Of a DNA stretch of 64,000 bases, positions 1 to 12,029 are shown one piece after another. Position 1 is the first letter of the stretch; each line of letters starts with the position of its first letter. Source of the stretch: Blasia pusilla. Lineage: Eukaryota > Marchantiophyta > Marchantiopsida > Blasiales. A program made the position numbers and the translations under genes. The notes beneath the pieces were generated by a model that saw only the letters and a list, made by a program, of their open reading frames with translations, was not told the origin of the DNA and did no database searches. The stretch is taken from assembly GCA_050084515.1 (NCBI GenBank), contig CM114273.1:11098001-11162000 (forward strand). The letters are read 5' to 3'.

Positions 1-673
1 ATGTGGATACTGTCCAATAGTAAGTATGCGAACCTAACATTGGAATACAACCTTTGTGGAGAAGTCACAACAAGCCCACACAATCACTGGCAGCAGTCCC
101 AATGTCACATGTAAGCAGTAGTAAATTTTGGCCATCTAGCTCACGAAGGTATTTTCTTAGCACGACAAGAATATGTCGAACTGGTGGATTTTGTTATCTT
201 GTGGAAACTGTTCCTGTAGTAGAGCAGTTCTTCAGCAGCCAAGGTGCGGCGCAGCATTCATGACTTGAGAAAGCATGCACGATCGATGCATCACACATCA
301 GGAATGACCTCAATCTTGGCCTGAGACTGAAGAGCACAAAAATCTGAGTTTGAGTTACGTCATGTTGACATTGCAAGACAATACTTTTAACTCGACATTT
401 AGAGGTGTAGATACTTATGCATGATTTGGTAATTTGCACATCCAATGGAGAATAAACTACTTGAATTCGAAATGCACTTAGAAAGATTTAATGCAGCAAG
501 TCACATTGAATGATTTAACTTTTGTACATTCCTTCCAACAAATCATGGATATTTAGGGTGGTTCAAACGTGAGTTGTATGGATGTGTGATGTGTAATGAG
601 TAAAATTCGTACTTGTAAATTTTGTTGGTTAAAGATTAAATGACGGAAATTTTTTAATTTTGTTTTTATGGGG

Positions 674-969
674 CAAAGTTGTATATGAACAAAATCTGTG
701 TTTGTAGACTTGTCTATATGTGAGGACTTTCGTTCGTCTTATAGGACTTGTCCATATGGATTTCACGATCCCTTTCTTTCTCATCTTTACATTTGTTTTT
801 GTGATGTTATTTTTTTTTCCGGTTTTTATTCCTCCTACTTCCACTCCTTTTCCCCTTGTTGATCCTTTTGTCTTTACCATGCTTTCCACCATGAATTATA
901 AGTGTGGGTGTCATCATTTTCAAATTTCTCCATCGTAGAGCCGAAATTTTCTTTTCTTGTGCAACCATG
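674..969 (-). mobile_element. hAT-type MITE copy 1 (old, inverted)
   Basis: This is a diverged, reverse-oriented copy of the element at 8366-8692. It starts CAAAGTTGTATATG and ends GTGCAACCATG, which pair as imperfect terminal inverted repeats with a GGTTGCA core. Inside are the family's repeated GGACTTGTCCATATGG-like blocks and a pyrimidine-rich strand. Flanking octamers ttatgggg and ttacggaa match at 5 of 8 positions with only transitions between them, as expected of an old, methylation-decayed target duplication. It is non-coding. Confidence 0.55.
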
Positions 970-1368
970 TTACGGAAGTGGTGATATTTTTTGGGTATAT
1001 AATAAAATAGGAAAACACAAGTGTTTTAAAGACGAGACATTTTTGGAGATAATCATGCAAGTCTTAAAACTAAGAGTAATAATATATGATATATCTTAGA
1101 ATGAATCTTCTTTCGAAAGGACAAGGCCTTAAGTGAAGTAAAATTTTAAAACAATAAATCATACCAGTAGTAATAAAATATGAATACGCAAATATGAATA
1201 TATATTTTTTTCCAAATAACAACAAACCACACCTAATACTCAACAAGATAATATATATTCATGTTGGAGATTAAAAGTGAGCAGATGATTTATTATATTA
1301 TTTAGAAAAGTTAAGCATGTATAATATGTGTCAAAAGGGTGAAAGGAAAAAAGGATGTCTCCCTACAA

Positions 1369-1705
1369 CAAGATTGCATGTACACAAAGTGTGTGTCTGT
1401 AGACATCTCTATGTTTGTGGACTGATGTCCATGAACATGGAGATGAAGGACTTGTCCATGTGGGCCTACTGCCCTTTCTTTCTCATTCTCGTTATTTGCC
1501 TTCATATTCCATACTTTTTCGTTTCTTCCTCCCTCCATCTCTAGTACTCCCTCCCCTCTCATTACCCCATTTGCCCTTGCCGTGCCTTCCATTATGAACT
1601 ATAAATATGGGCCCCATCTATTGCAATCCATGTTCATAGACATGTCCAGACTTGTCTATCCATGTCCGTCCTAAGAATGAACTTGTCCGTTTTTATGCAA
1701 CTAAA
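1369..1705 (-). mobile_element. hAT-type MITE copy 2 (old, inverted)
   Basis: A further inverted family member. The left end is CAAGATTGCATGTACAC and the right end is ATGCAACTAAA. The interior has the family's pyrimidine-rich block and the GACTTGTC/GGACTTGTCC motifs, closely parallel to the copies at 8366 and 10672 read on the other strand. The flanking octamers are too diverged to call a target duplication. Confidence 0.55.
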
Positions 1706-2765
1706 CTTTTTAGGGGATATTTTAGAAAGAATGTTAGAAAAGACAAATTGGTTGAGACTTTTGGACGTAAGCTCTTCAAGTTGATCAAACCGTTCTATGA
1801 TGAACTAATTGAAAGGAGGTAAGGTGTCTTGTATAGCAAGTGGTAAAAGAGAGAGATATTCCTCGTCGATATGGGCCACATAATCCATTAACGTAGATGT
1901 ATCTCATTGGATAAACCTTAAAATTATGAGAGGGGAGATCAAAGCTCAACTATCATTAAGGTGGAATTGCAATTGTGGAGGAAATCCCCACTCCTCCAAA
2001 AGAAATACGTAACGTAACTTGATGTGAAGTCAATATACCACAATTTCCATCAAAAGTATTAGGACCAAGAAGATGACTGAATGAGACCAATTTATCCAAG
2101 AATTATGAGGTGGAAAGAAAAATGCGAAGAATGTAAGAAGGGAACAAAGAAAAAATTGGGAGAGAATCCCATAAGAAGCTTGGGGATTCCCTAAAGAAGT
2201 TAATAGCTGAAGTAATCCCAAAATTTTCAAAATGCTTGTATAAGAAACTTAGATACTGAGTCTAAAAAGTGAATTGGGACTCTAAGAACTTGAATATAAC
2301 TTATTTAGATGGTAAAATTAGCACTAGCTCGATGAATGTTAAGAGAGACTATGCTTGACATTTTCTATGTTGTACTTGAAGTTTTGAGAAACGTTAAGAG
2401 ATTTTTCCTACAAAAGGTGTATAACTAAGAATTATAAAATAGGTTATTGTCAACAATAGAAGGGAATAGACAAAATGGAAAGCTAATGCTAAAATGCACA
2501 AGGGTAAAAAGTGGATCATCCATGAGATTACCTTTACACATGTCATGTGATGATGGGAGAATAGAGCATAGCCAAAAGTTGAAAAGTAGCATGATGAGTA
2601 TAGATGATCGGAATGTCCTATGTACAAAAGGAATGAACAAATGGAATGAAAATTGCTAGTTGCTATTCTGGAGATCATTACTTCTCAAATATGGTTGCAT
2701 GAGAAAATAAATTAAATGTACCAGCCATATTAATTTTGTCATGCACATATATATTGCAACATAGT

Positions 2766-3336
2766 CCACATCGTGAATCACATCCACACAACACACAACA
2801 CCAATCTTCCTAATACACCGTTAGATCTACACATAAAAAGTGGACTCATGCATATATTGCAAGACCACACAACAAAATATGTAGAAGTAAAAATGGCTCA
2901 CACAACCAACTCCACCCTCGAATGTACATGAAGATATTGAGTCACATCCATCTTTTGCCATGAGGGAATCTAGAGTCTTAACACACTAGCTCTTACCAAA
3001 CCTTGGTAAGAGAGATGCTCCAAAGACCTAACGTAAGAAAGATATGCCGTGAAAGCCCTTTCTTCTACCTTTATATCCTTGGGAAGAGCCAAAAGAGCTC
3101 TTCCCCCAAAAATAGCCCAAATTGGTAACTTACACGTACTAGATGACTGTTGATTCAGTTTACAAGTCACTTGGTCCAAATTAGTAAATGAGGAAAATTG
3201 TCCTTAATGACAATCCTGGCGCAATGGAGCTGTCGCTAATCTCATTTGACATCTCAAAAAGAACTTGTGCCCAAACAACCCAATGATCCTTTATGTCGTC
3301 AACATGATAGGACTCGAGGGGGTGGTATCAGACACA
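2766..3336 (-). repeat. Probable left (3') LTR of old gypsy element A
   Basis: From about 2885 to 3336 this segment aligns co-linearly with about 12030-12499. Shared landmarks are the run around 'ccttgggaagagccaaa', 'atctcat..gacatctca', and 'gatag-actc' close to a terminal GACA. By eye identity is about 65-70%, with many transitions. The two copies bracket a minus-strand gypsy body (IN, RNaseH, PR, gag order), which is the position expected of LTRs. The outer (left) edge is uncertain. Confidence 0.4.
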
Positions 3337-5100
3337 ACATATGCCATCCTCTAGAGCAACCATCATACACCAACATAGTGGTTGCATCCCTTGTAGATCC
3401 ACATGACATACACATCAAGTACCATTTCCAAGCTTGGATTCACTTTCTTGTCCACGCTCGAAAGATGACATGGTGCATAGTTATGCACATGATTCTTCCA
3501 AACCATACCATCATGTCCCATCTAACATGAGGATTTTGGTTGGCAACAACCTCATGTATGTGTAAAATCGTGTGCCTTACAATGACATCTAGTGTCGTGG
3601 GCGCCACCTATTATAAGTACACATAATCTTCAGGATGGAACCTCCTCATCCCTAGACAATAACCCCCTCCATGAATGATCACATACTCAATGTAGCCCTA
3701 TGTTAAGCAATAGCTGAATTCTCAAATTCTAAGGGCATAACTCTAAGAAAAACCTCTATTCTATGAGAACATGCTTGTACCCATACACGTGGGTTATTAA
3801 GCGCCAACATCTCTGTCTTGTTCCACCAAATAGCTATAAGTAAGTATGGCTCTCTCTTGTAGAGCAAGAAATACAGTGAAAATGACTCCAAGGTTGTTTG
3901 CCGACTTAATTGATACTCCATAGCCAAGTATGATAAGTGTAGGTTCCACTCCCCTACACTTCCCCATTGCAAGCCATACTTGCATAATCCTTGTCAATAC
4001 TACTCTCTCATGCGATACTAATCGTATGAGGATGTGGTGCAGTGATCTATCAATGCCATATCACACAAGGCTCGAAACTCTCCCTTGAACTCGGTACTTT
4101 GGCCAATCAACACCTCCACTCGTAGACCAAAAATGACTAAGCACATGATCTAGAAATGTATAAATTGCTCCCTTTCTAGTTTTTTTAATGAATTTCCACC
4201 AACCATATCCACTTGGAGAAATGCTCCACCATGACCAACATGCACTTATGATGACATCTCACTAATGGTGAAGGTCTCACAAAGTCCCATTATAAAAAAA
4301 TGACGCAATTTTGGGAGCATTGAAGGATGCTCACACTTGGTCACACTGTACACCTGGCTATAAAATTTTGAACTTTAGTATGCATGCCACACGACCAATA
4401 CTAAACCTGGAGTAAGCTATAAATACGCTTTACTCCAGAATACCCCAACTCCTCATGGGCATGTTGCACAACACGTGCTCGCTAGGAAGGATGAGGCACC
4501 ACCCATATCCTACTATTCCTCCCACAAGTGTAAAATATATATCCCCTCCCATTTAAGCCTCCAAGCTGTGTGTAGGATGATAGAATCTGATCCCTTGTAC
4601 TCATTGTGCTCACTATGACACCAATACATAAGAACTCCATAACCTCCACATTGTCATGGATATCATGACTATTGGTCACTTCCTCACAGACCTTCATATT
4701 TGAACACTCATTACACAACCCCAAACTGATGTGCCAACTGAGCACCATCTCCGCATCACTCTTTCTGTGCCATTGAGCTTTTGTGTCGTCTCTTTGACTC
4801 AAGTATGAATTGCAACTCAATCCATATGCATCCTCATTTAGCTAACCTAGCCTATGAACCATCTCAAACTCATACTCCTATAATAGTAGAGCCCACATGG
4901 AAAGCTTCCAAGGAAGCATGTCGGACTTCATCAACAGCCTCAATGGCTTATGATCAGTGATAAGCGTGAAAGGGTTGCTCAATACATGTGCCACAACCCA
5001 TACTTCAGCCAACCTTCTCCTTTGTAGGAGGTATATTTTGCCTCTGTAGTGTTGTTCGATCGGCTCACACAAGCCACATACAATGAACTCCCGCTTTCAT
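3337..5100 (-). pseudogene. Ty3/gypsy RNaseH-integrase remnant (element A)
   Basis: This is the decayed 3' part of a minus-strand pol gene. At 4878-5100 an RNase H stretch is readable (ITDHKPLRLLMKSD, compare VTDYQPLKWLMESD in element C). At 4340-4820 comes the linker and the integrase zinc-binding region. At 3703-3972 the integrase core end is seen (LAMEYQLSRQ..FSLYFLLY, compare LAMGYRFNRQ..FSPYFLLYG). At 3420-3640 there is a decayed integrase C-terminal extension. Stops and frameshifts interrupt every domain, so it cannot be functional. It belongs to the same family as the elements at 16867-24998 and 55945-64000. Confidence 0.75.
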
Positions 5101-5345
5101 GCGCATACACATCACTACAAAACCAATATTGCTGGTCACACGTACACACCACACAACATTGATCTTCCCAACACACGGGTCGATCCACTCACAAACAACA
5201 TACACTCACACATGTATATCGAGACGCCACAACTGCCCCCCCTAGCTGGAAATTGGGCCCCCCTAACTCCAAATAGCACACACATATTTACCTGACATGA
5301 TCTACTATCCTATACACATCTAGCACCATTGGTGCCATCATCCCC
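5085..5345. repeat. LTR-end-like segment joining RNaseH to methyltransferase fragments
   Basis: At about 5100 the RNase H frame breaks off. What follows (tgcgcatacacatcac..., then ctgccccccctagctgg at about 5232) resembles the segment that lies beside the 3' LTR of element D (56583-56725, ending cgcccccctagctgg). About 5120-5200 also resembles 2770-2835. The normal RT and most of the methyltransferase region are missing. This is a deletion or rearrangement junction, perhaps between two related elements. Confidence 0.4.
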
Positions 5346-5828
5346 GCAACACTGCAACATTGCAACAACCCGTCATGTTGATCCCTCTGAAGAGATCTAA
5401 TACTCTCGTACCTTGCTCCAAACACTGCCACACAATATGTGTGGTACCCAAAAATATGCAATCTTCAGTACAAGAGCATGACCGTCACCTGACTCACGAG
5501 CTCGTCTGCACTCCACACATCTCAACGCTCGTTCCCAACAATGATAAAGAAACTCCGCCCCATAGGAAGAGACACCCACCCTGGCATGTCTCTCCATGGG
5601 ACTATCCACTACGGGAATATCCTCCGCATATGGGCCTCTCCTGGTCCCCTAACACCACATGTGAATGTTGCCAATGTGGTCACCGTATCCTCACATGGTC
5701 GACCACCACTATAGCCTGAAACTTGCACCAGTAGATGGCTCATCCGTCCATCACCTGATTGCCACTCTGGCTGATAAGAAACCATCTCCTCCCAAAAATC
5801 CAAGATGAAACCAAGGGGATACAACACT
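5346..5828 (-). pseudogene. Protease C-terminus / methyltransferase start, decayed (element A)
   Basis: Read on the minus strand, 5609-5828 matches the spacer after the retropepsin in C and D (LYPLGF..D and WQSGDGRMS). Near 5385-5410 it carries a degenerate methyltransferase motif I, VLDLFRGIN in place of VLDLFGGIN in element D. The rest of the methyltransferase is lost at the 5345 junction. The frame toward the protease is split at 5828 by the 1.27-kb insertion that follows and resumes at 7101 with ESYDVLV. Confidence 0.6.
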
Positions 5829-7099
5829 TGTGATACCCACAATTTTGTACTTTTGAAGAATTACATCTTTTTATTCAAAGAAGACTTGTATATACACTAT
5901 GATTTTGATATTATGGTTATTATTATATATTATTATGGAAAAGAATGAGTAAGATTAAAGTGAAACACGAAGCTCCAAGGACAAGGCAGAGAGATAGAAA
6001 ATCAAGGATTTTCCTGAGAGGAGAGGAGAATAAAATAAGGAAGTCTAAAGACCCAGCAAGAAGCTTCAAAAGGACAACGAAGCTCTGTTAAGAACTTGTC
6101 TATGAAGTGCTTCGCTCCTGAACGAAGCATGAAGCATGAAGAAGAAGAGAAAGAAGTACTTCGCTCTTGAACGAAGCACCTGGAACAAGAACAAAGAGTG
6201 GAGCGCTTCATCTTCAGATTAGGAGAAAGAGCTTCGTCCTCAAGCGAAGCAAAAGAGATCCAGACTTAGCAAAGGAAGCTAAGATTGACAGTGATTTCAA
6301 GCGACTCATAGTTAGAACAGTTAGAATAGGAAAAGGCGCAACTCTTTGTATCAGATAGGTAGTTATGACAGTTTTGTTCTGCGGATTCATAGGGATCTTA
6401 GGAAAAGAGAAGAGTACCATAGATCTAGGTAGTTGCAAATGTTGAAGAGACACCAGCTTCATCAAGAACGCTTTGAATCTTTGGAACATTCCTACTTCAG
6501 AGAGTATTTAAGAAACCTGAAAGTAGATATCATCATCATTCTTTCACGAAGTCCTTATGCTGTAGGAATGGTCCGAGCAAGGGATTAGTACCCTCTTGAG
6601 CTTGTATAACACTTTGAAGCTTTCTCATTTTTTATGGAGTAGTAAAGCACTCATTTCTTCATTTTGATGTGCGATGCTTATGTCTGAGTATTCTTTTTGG
6701 GTCTGCAGAGTGAAGAGTGAATCAGGCAAAATTTTCTCATCAATGGAATAATCAACATGGAGTTGTAGGAAATCTGTTTGACAGAGAGTAGCTTGCCGAG
6801 ACGGATTGAGTTCCGACAGTAGGAGAAGCCAACTTTCTTATTGAGATCTCTCTGAGGTTTCTTGATGTCGAGAGGAAATTTACCTGAGCGTGCTATCAAC
6901 TCCACTAGAGAGAATTGAGAAAAGAAACCTTGGTACTAAGAAAGATCCGAAGATATTGATAAGACATTGAACTTAAATTATTCACACCTAAATACAACTA
7001 TTACAACAGAATTGTAATTTGGAACTCTCTTTTCATCAAACAATGATCCTCTTGGGGATCGAACTCAGTAAACGACTGTAAAATTGAAACTCTTGTACA
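5829..7099. mobile_element. Probable solo LTR inserted in element A
   Basis: This 1.27-kb insertion begins TGTGATACCCACAATTTTG, a start typical of plant gypsy LTRs, and ends CTTGTACA. It splits the YDVLVGG..LYP codon stretch of the host element, whose two halves rejoin cleanly across it. The octamer tacaacac flanks it at 5820-5827 and 7101-7108, with one extra T on each side. The inside has no protein, but has repeated GAACGAAGCA/GCTTCGTTC motifs at 6090-6250 and a TATA-like gagtatttaag near 6500, as in U3 regions. The 8-bp flank is longer than the usual 4-6 bp of LTR elements. Confidence 0.55.
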
Positions 7100-7100
7100 T

Positions 7101-8357
7101 TACAACACCGTACTCCTTACCAACACATCATATGACTCTATCGCTATCGTAATAGCCTGAGTGCGCATCATCGCACTATCTGACTGATGTTGTGGTTGGA
7201 GTCTAACCACTAACTCTTGTCGAGTCATGTACTATATGGGTGATGTATGCCCCCAAGAGAAGTATGTATATGAAAGTGACAATGCTTAATGTCACCTTTC
7301 CGTAACCCCAACGCTAAACACGCTGCCTTCCCTAACATCAAGGGCTACGCTCCCGAATCAAGTAGGACGTGTTGCGGATCGTATACCGTACTTGTGGGAC
7401 TAACCAAGAAAAATACTCCCGCTCGGTTATGCCACCGCAAGATGCCGTGACAAAGTGGGGGACGTCCTGAGCATCTGTTATGAGGATAGGTTAGCCACCT
7501 CCTCAACCAGCTCCAAAAGAGAGGCTGTTATCTCTCCACGCTCACACAACATGGCGGCCAACCAGAACACCTCCGTTGGTCCGACTGCCATAGTCGCCAA
7601 CTCCATGACGGAAAAAAAGGGAGCCTGGCTCATGCTAGTAGCCATCTCCAACAATGTGGTCGACATAGGCTCCACCCAAGCCGGCAAAGGAGTGGTCTCT
7701 CCAACTCCTCATGATGTTGATGCACCGGCCGCACCTGTGGGCACTATTGGTTGTCAAGGCACCAACGATGGTATGTGAAGTGCCTCCAACAACGTGAACG
7801 ATTAGGGAACCCTGCCTTATTGCCCATTGGTCCCCTCATGTGGCTCGATCTCTACCCCACCTCTTAGTGGCTCGGTCACTCTCGTAGCACCCTGAGTCAT
7901 CACTGCAGTTGCCTCCACCTGAACCGCACTACACATAAATCCCATACCAAAGAAATCCTCGCCGATATTGTGGTGAGAGATGGAGGCTAGAGCCACACTA
8001 ACTACTCTTGGGTCCATGATTATCCTTAGTACATCATCGTCATGGCAACAATCCTTTGCTCCAACTGATCGATGTGACTAAGGAGCACTGCATCGGGTGC
8101 ACGACCTTCATCTCCTTTGACTGGTGGAACCCTACCGCCACGATCGTCAACTCTTAGAACTCCACCAACTCTATTGCCCTTAGGCCCTATGCCTACCTCT
8201 TAGCGTAGCTCTTGAGGAAGATCAAAACACCTATCCCTAGTGTGACCAAATCAACGACAATGATCACACTACAAATATGGTGGGGCCATCCTAGGTGGCT
8301 CCAAAACACTCGAAGGCATCCTAGGCCCTCTACCATATTGTGTGCAATCTCTCTGCC
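7101..8357 (-). pseudogene. Gypsy zinc knuckle-protease remnant (element A)
   Basis: Minus-strand remnants run in reverse order: the protease end (ESYDVLV at about 7115-7130), the protease body, a spacer at 7478-7687 (APFFSVMELAT..EVFWLAAMLCE, matching APLFSASDVMT..EVFRLAATLCE in element D), then a decayed CCHC region at about 8200-8290 that aligns with the knuckle of element C. All frames are interrupted. No intact catalytic DSG triad is left. Confidence 0.65.
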
Positions 8358-8365
8358 TATGTGGC

Positions 8366-8692
8366 CATGGTTGCACAAAAACGGACAAGTTCTTCCTTAG
8401 GCCGGATATGTCCACTGACATGGGTTCCAAGAGGTGGGACCCATACTTTGAGTCCATGATGAAAGGCAAGGCAAGGATGAGAGGAGCAATGAGGGAGGAG
8501 GGAGTGGAGGTGGAGGGAGGAAGAAATGGAGGAGTATGGAACACGAAGGCAAGTAAGGGGAATGAGAAAGAAGGGAAAGGTGGGGCCCATACGGACAAGT
8601 CCTTTCATAGGACGGATATAAGTCTATGGACAAGTCCTTTCATAGGACGGATATAAGTCCACGGACACAGACTTTGTCCACATGCAACCTTG
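8366..8692 (+). mobile_element. hAT-type MITE copy 3 with perfect 8-bp TSD
   Basis: The ends are CATGGTTGCACAAAAACGG and ...CATGCAACCTTG, forming imperfect terminal inverted repeats. The octamer tatgtggc occurs exactly at 8358-8365 and 8693-8700, a perfect 8-bp target site duplication as hAT elements make. The body has a purine-rich block (about 8460-8580) and paired GGACAAGTCC motifs. A 35-bp tandem duplication starts at 8593 and 8628. It is non-coding and is inserted into old gypsy element A. Confidence 0.85.
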
Positions 8693-8891
8693 TATGTGGC
8701 CCACCACATGTCCAACAAGCCAACCTTGGCCCCTGCTAGGTAACATATGTCGGTATGGGCGTTACCTTATAAGCTCACAATATCCGCCATGCTCTCTAGG
8801 CCCAATGGCCGGCTTCTATGGTACTAGTGCATGTTAGGGGATTTATGGGGCTACTCCTACTTGCAAACCCGTTGAATCCTTTGAAAATCCC

Positions 8892-8933
8892 GTGGTCATC
8901 ACTTGTTCCTCCGGAGGAGCAAGTGGTGACCAC
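8892..8933. repeat. 42-bp foldback (inverted repeat)
   Basis: Two 21-base arms meet at TCC|GGA with two mismatches, both of a kind that would form G-U pairs in RNA. It lies 19 bases before a second, longer foldback. No function is known. Confidence 0.7.
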
Positions 8934-8952
8934 TTGATATGATGGATTATGA

Positions 8953-9026
8953 GTTGTCAGAGTGGGTAGAGCTTAATATGAGTGATGGATCCATCACTCA
9001 TATTGAGCTCTACCCACTTTGACAAC
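8953..9026. repeat. 74-bp foldback (inverted repeat)
   Basis: Two 37-base arms meet directly at GGA|TCC with 35 of 37 positions complementary; both mismatches would allow G-U pairs in RNA. There is no loop. It lies within decayed gag sequence and is not seen at the corresponding place in element C. Confidence 0.8.
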
Positions 9027-10671
9027 TTGAAGACCACCTTCAATGTGGGCTTCGATGTGTGAAGCAACATCGCATCCCAAACTCTCCTCCGTAGCTCTTG
9101 GTCCAACAACACGTACCAATACTGCACTGCACCTCAGTCACCCCATATGTGGCACTGATAAGTTTCCGCATACGCGTGAACGCCTCTCTCTGATTCTCAC
9201 TCGATTTCTGCTAAAACTCCTATAGACTCTTCAGCTTGTCGGCCTGCACATCGGTAGCTCCTCCCTAATTATCAAAAAAACTCCACTGTAGGAGTGAAAT
9301 TGGATGGCCCTCTATCACGAGAGGTCTCCGCCACCTCACCACTCTCACTACCATCCTCTCCATCTAGTCTTTGAGCTGATGGTGTAGGCCTCTCTGCCCT
9401 CACTATTCCATCATACGCCTCGCGACCAATAGTGGACATGAACCTTGGAGTCCAATACACCCTTGAGGCATCAATCTCTAATAAAGATCAGAACTCCATG
9501 TAATCATCCATCGGAAGACCCTCTAGATGATGGAACAAACCCTTCCATGCTATAAAAGGGTTGAACCGTGTAGGGGCTGGTATCTCTTACAAGTTGCACC
9601 ATGTGTCGAATTCTGGGCGAATGTGCCTAAATCTATGGTGCCTACTGTACGCGAGAAAAGATGCATGCCTCAATGGCCCATGTCTTCCATCTCTCCCTAT
9701 GTGACACCGTCTCCGTCTACGATCTCGTCACTAGACGCGTTGTCTAGTGATGACGATCTAGCCACGGATAGGAGTCGGGGTGTTCCTCAATAGAAACCCC
9801 TCGATACCTCATGCCACTCGGTGTCACACCACGACTACTGCTCATACTACCCCATTCTTCCGAACCCTAGAAGAACACCGTGATGACAACCCTGCTTCAC
9901 ACGCTCAAGCGCTCAGACTCACCAAGAGTCTCCCACACTTCTCACTAGCTTTCCTACAATATTGGTAATCCCATGATGAGAGACTCGGCCTCATGCACAC
10001 TCAACACTTGGGCTCATCCTCAGCCTTCCAACTAGCTCACCTAAGTCACAAACATATTCTCGGGTCATACACACGATCCCTACTCGACAAGCGCCGTATA
10101 TCCACACACATGCTATACATGCATGGAGACTACACTCGTCACCATCGCTATTCCTAGTACCCTCAATGACACGAGACAAGTGCGGGAAAAGGGACTCAAA
10201 TGGGTAACTTGAACACGCATGCCGTCAATCTACTACATGTCAACACCGACTCCTCCATGTGGTGCAGCAACATCCGTGGCACGAAAATCTCCTCAACCAA
10301 TAGTCCAACCTCCCGTCAGCAGATGCAAACTATCCGTCGACATCAACATGTGCGTCTCTGGCACGAAAACCGTGTCACAAATGCTCAATGCGACATGGGT
10401 TGGCATGGCACTAGCAAATCAATACTCCATCACCCAACTCTTGACTTGCCAACAACCCTAGTTGCAAATCATAACCCACCACCCGAAAGTACCATATTCC
10501 AAAACCTTCTCCTATGTGAGTTACCACATAGTCGTTCTGATTGTGTAACCTAGTCACTACCATGTCCAACCTTGCCCACCTTGTTGCGTGGCCAACCGCA
10601 ACTTTCTTTCTACTCTTGACAACCTTTTCCTTTTGTCGGATGTCTGTCCAACCTACCGCTGTCGTCTGCTC

Positions 10672-10979
10672 CATGGTTGCACAAAAATAGACAAGTCCTT
10701 CCTTAGGACGGACAAGTGTAGACATGTCCACTCACATGGGTTCCAAGAAGTGGGACCCATACTTTGAGTCCATGATGGAAGGCAAGGCAAGGATGAGAGG
10801 AGCAATGAAAAAGGAGGGAGTGGAGGTGGAGGGAGGAAGAAATGGGGGAGTATGGAACATGAAGGAAAGTAAGGGGAATGAGAAAGAAGGGAAAGGTGGG
10901 GCCCATATGGACAAGTCCTTCCATAGGTCCGACATAAGTCCACCGACATGGACACCAAATTTGTCCACATGCAACCTTG
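10672..10979 (+). mobile_element. hAT-type MITE copy 4 with 8-bp TSD
   Basis: Closely similar to copy 3 along its whole length: it starts CATGGTTGCAC and ends CATGCAACCTTG. The target duplication is gtctgctc (10664-10671) against gtctgttc (10980-10987), 7 of 8 with a single C/T change. Copies 3 and 4 share the same purine-rich interior, so they are recent relatives. It is non-coding. Confidence 0.85.
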
Positions 10980-10987
10980 GTCTGTTC

Positions 10988-12029
10988 TTAGACCCAACCC
11001 GTCTCTTGCTCTATTCTTACTGTCTCCACAACCGCGTCCGCCCCATGAGCTTTGGGCATGCCGCCCTATGCGGCGCACTTCCCCCCTCTTGTCTTCTCTT
11101 ATAGCCCTTAGGCCCGTGCCTTCACGGCCTGCAATCTCGACTTTAAGACACTCTAGCCCGCGTCTACCCTGGCTCCCCGCTCTCTCTCTGGTACGCCGCC
11201 CTATGCGGCTTTCTCCCCAACCCTCACTCCGCGACCGAGATGGCCCAGGCTGTGACTCAGATAACACCTCATGATGACCCTCTTTTGAGTCATGATGGCT
11301 CTCCCATCATCAAAATCATAATGACTCATGACGTAACTCCTCACTCCTTCCTTCCAAATGGGACGCTCATCTCCCTATACATCCGCAACTCCAATTCCGG
11401 AGCAACTTGAGCCCCGTCCGACCTCTATGGCTCTTAGCTCCGCACACATCCCTATGAAGACATGCTCGTTGCTCTCTTAGGCACAACATGGCTTCTTCAC
11501 CTCCCACCTTTGTACATCTGGCTGCCACATGGCAAATCATCACTCACCCACCATGATCCTTGCTCCACCAATTTGTGCGCTCTAGCTCCGACAACCTAAC
11601 CCTAGCCCTAGGCGGCTACAACCTAACTCTAGCCAACTTTACTTGATAGCCCCCTAGTGGCTGCAAGCCCTAAAATGCTCTTCTCTCCGTACATTCTTGC
11701 CATGCGTCGCTCACCCCTTGACGCCACACTCGCAGACACTCGTTGTCCCACTCTGCACTACACTCTGCCGATGTCCCCCGTCAGTTTGCACAAGCAAAGG
11801 CTGAGAAAATGAACAACGCTTCCACTAGAAGAAAATATGGAATTTATGACTGGCTCATATGACTCACCTCAATCATATGAGTCAGAACCTCTCAACCAAA
11901 TAAAATGACAAGCAAATGCAATACACGCGTCTCCAAGGGCTCCACATCAAGGCAACTTGCTTGCCTATCTGCAAACAACAAATTCTCCTTGCCCCCCTAA
12001 CATCTTTCTCATGTAAAATGAGTTTAAAA
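10988..12029. other. Leader-like region of element A, no gene
   Basis: Between the MITE and the right LTR-like repeat I find no coding similarity. A short motif, gccgccctatgcggc, occurs near 11060 and again near 11200. The position corresponds to the long untranslated leader seen before gag in elements C and D. Confidence 0.35.

Larger units (their letters stand above)
1..2765. other. AT-rich stretch without a gene
   Basis: No open frame here resembles a known protein and the frames are short. Two old MITE copies, listed separately at 674-969 and 1369-1705, are the only recognisable elements. The rest is AT-rich, low-coding sequence of unknown origin. Confidence 0.6.
8701..10663 (-). pseudogene. 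Gag remnant and leader of gypsy element A
   Basis: The minus strand aligns in short blocks with gag of elements C and D. About 9040-9240 corresponds to the C region encoding SLREAYTRMRRL, and 9510-9600 to the gag N-terminal region around the tryptophan-rich segment. The coding frame is destroyed by stops and indels. Two long foldbacks at 8892-8933 and 8953-9026 lie inside it. The part above about 9700 has no recognisable coding content. Confidence 0.5.

Noticed and set aside
8269-8656. Several overlapping 80-110-codon open frames on both strands
   Set aside because: They lie in the MITE at 8366-8692, and the same frames recur at 10653-11104 because the MITE is repeated. Non-coding element.
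10653-11267. 204-codon minus-strand open frame
   Set aside because: It runs through MITE copy 4 and low-complexity Arg/Gly/Ser sequence, with no family likeness; a by-product of purine-rich repeat.
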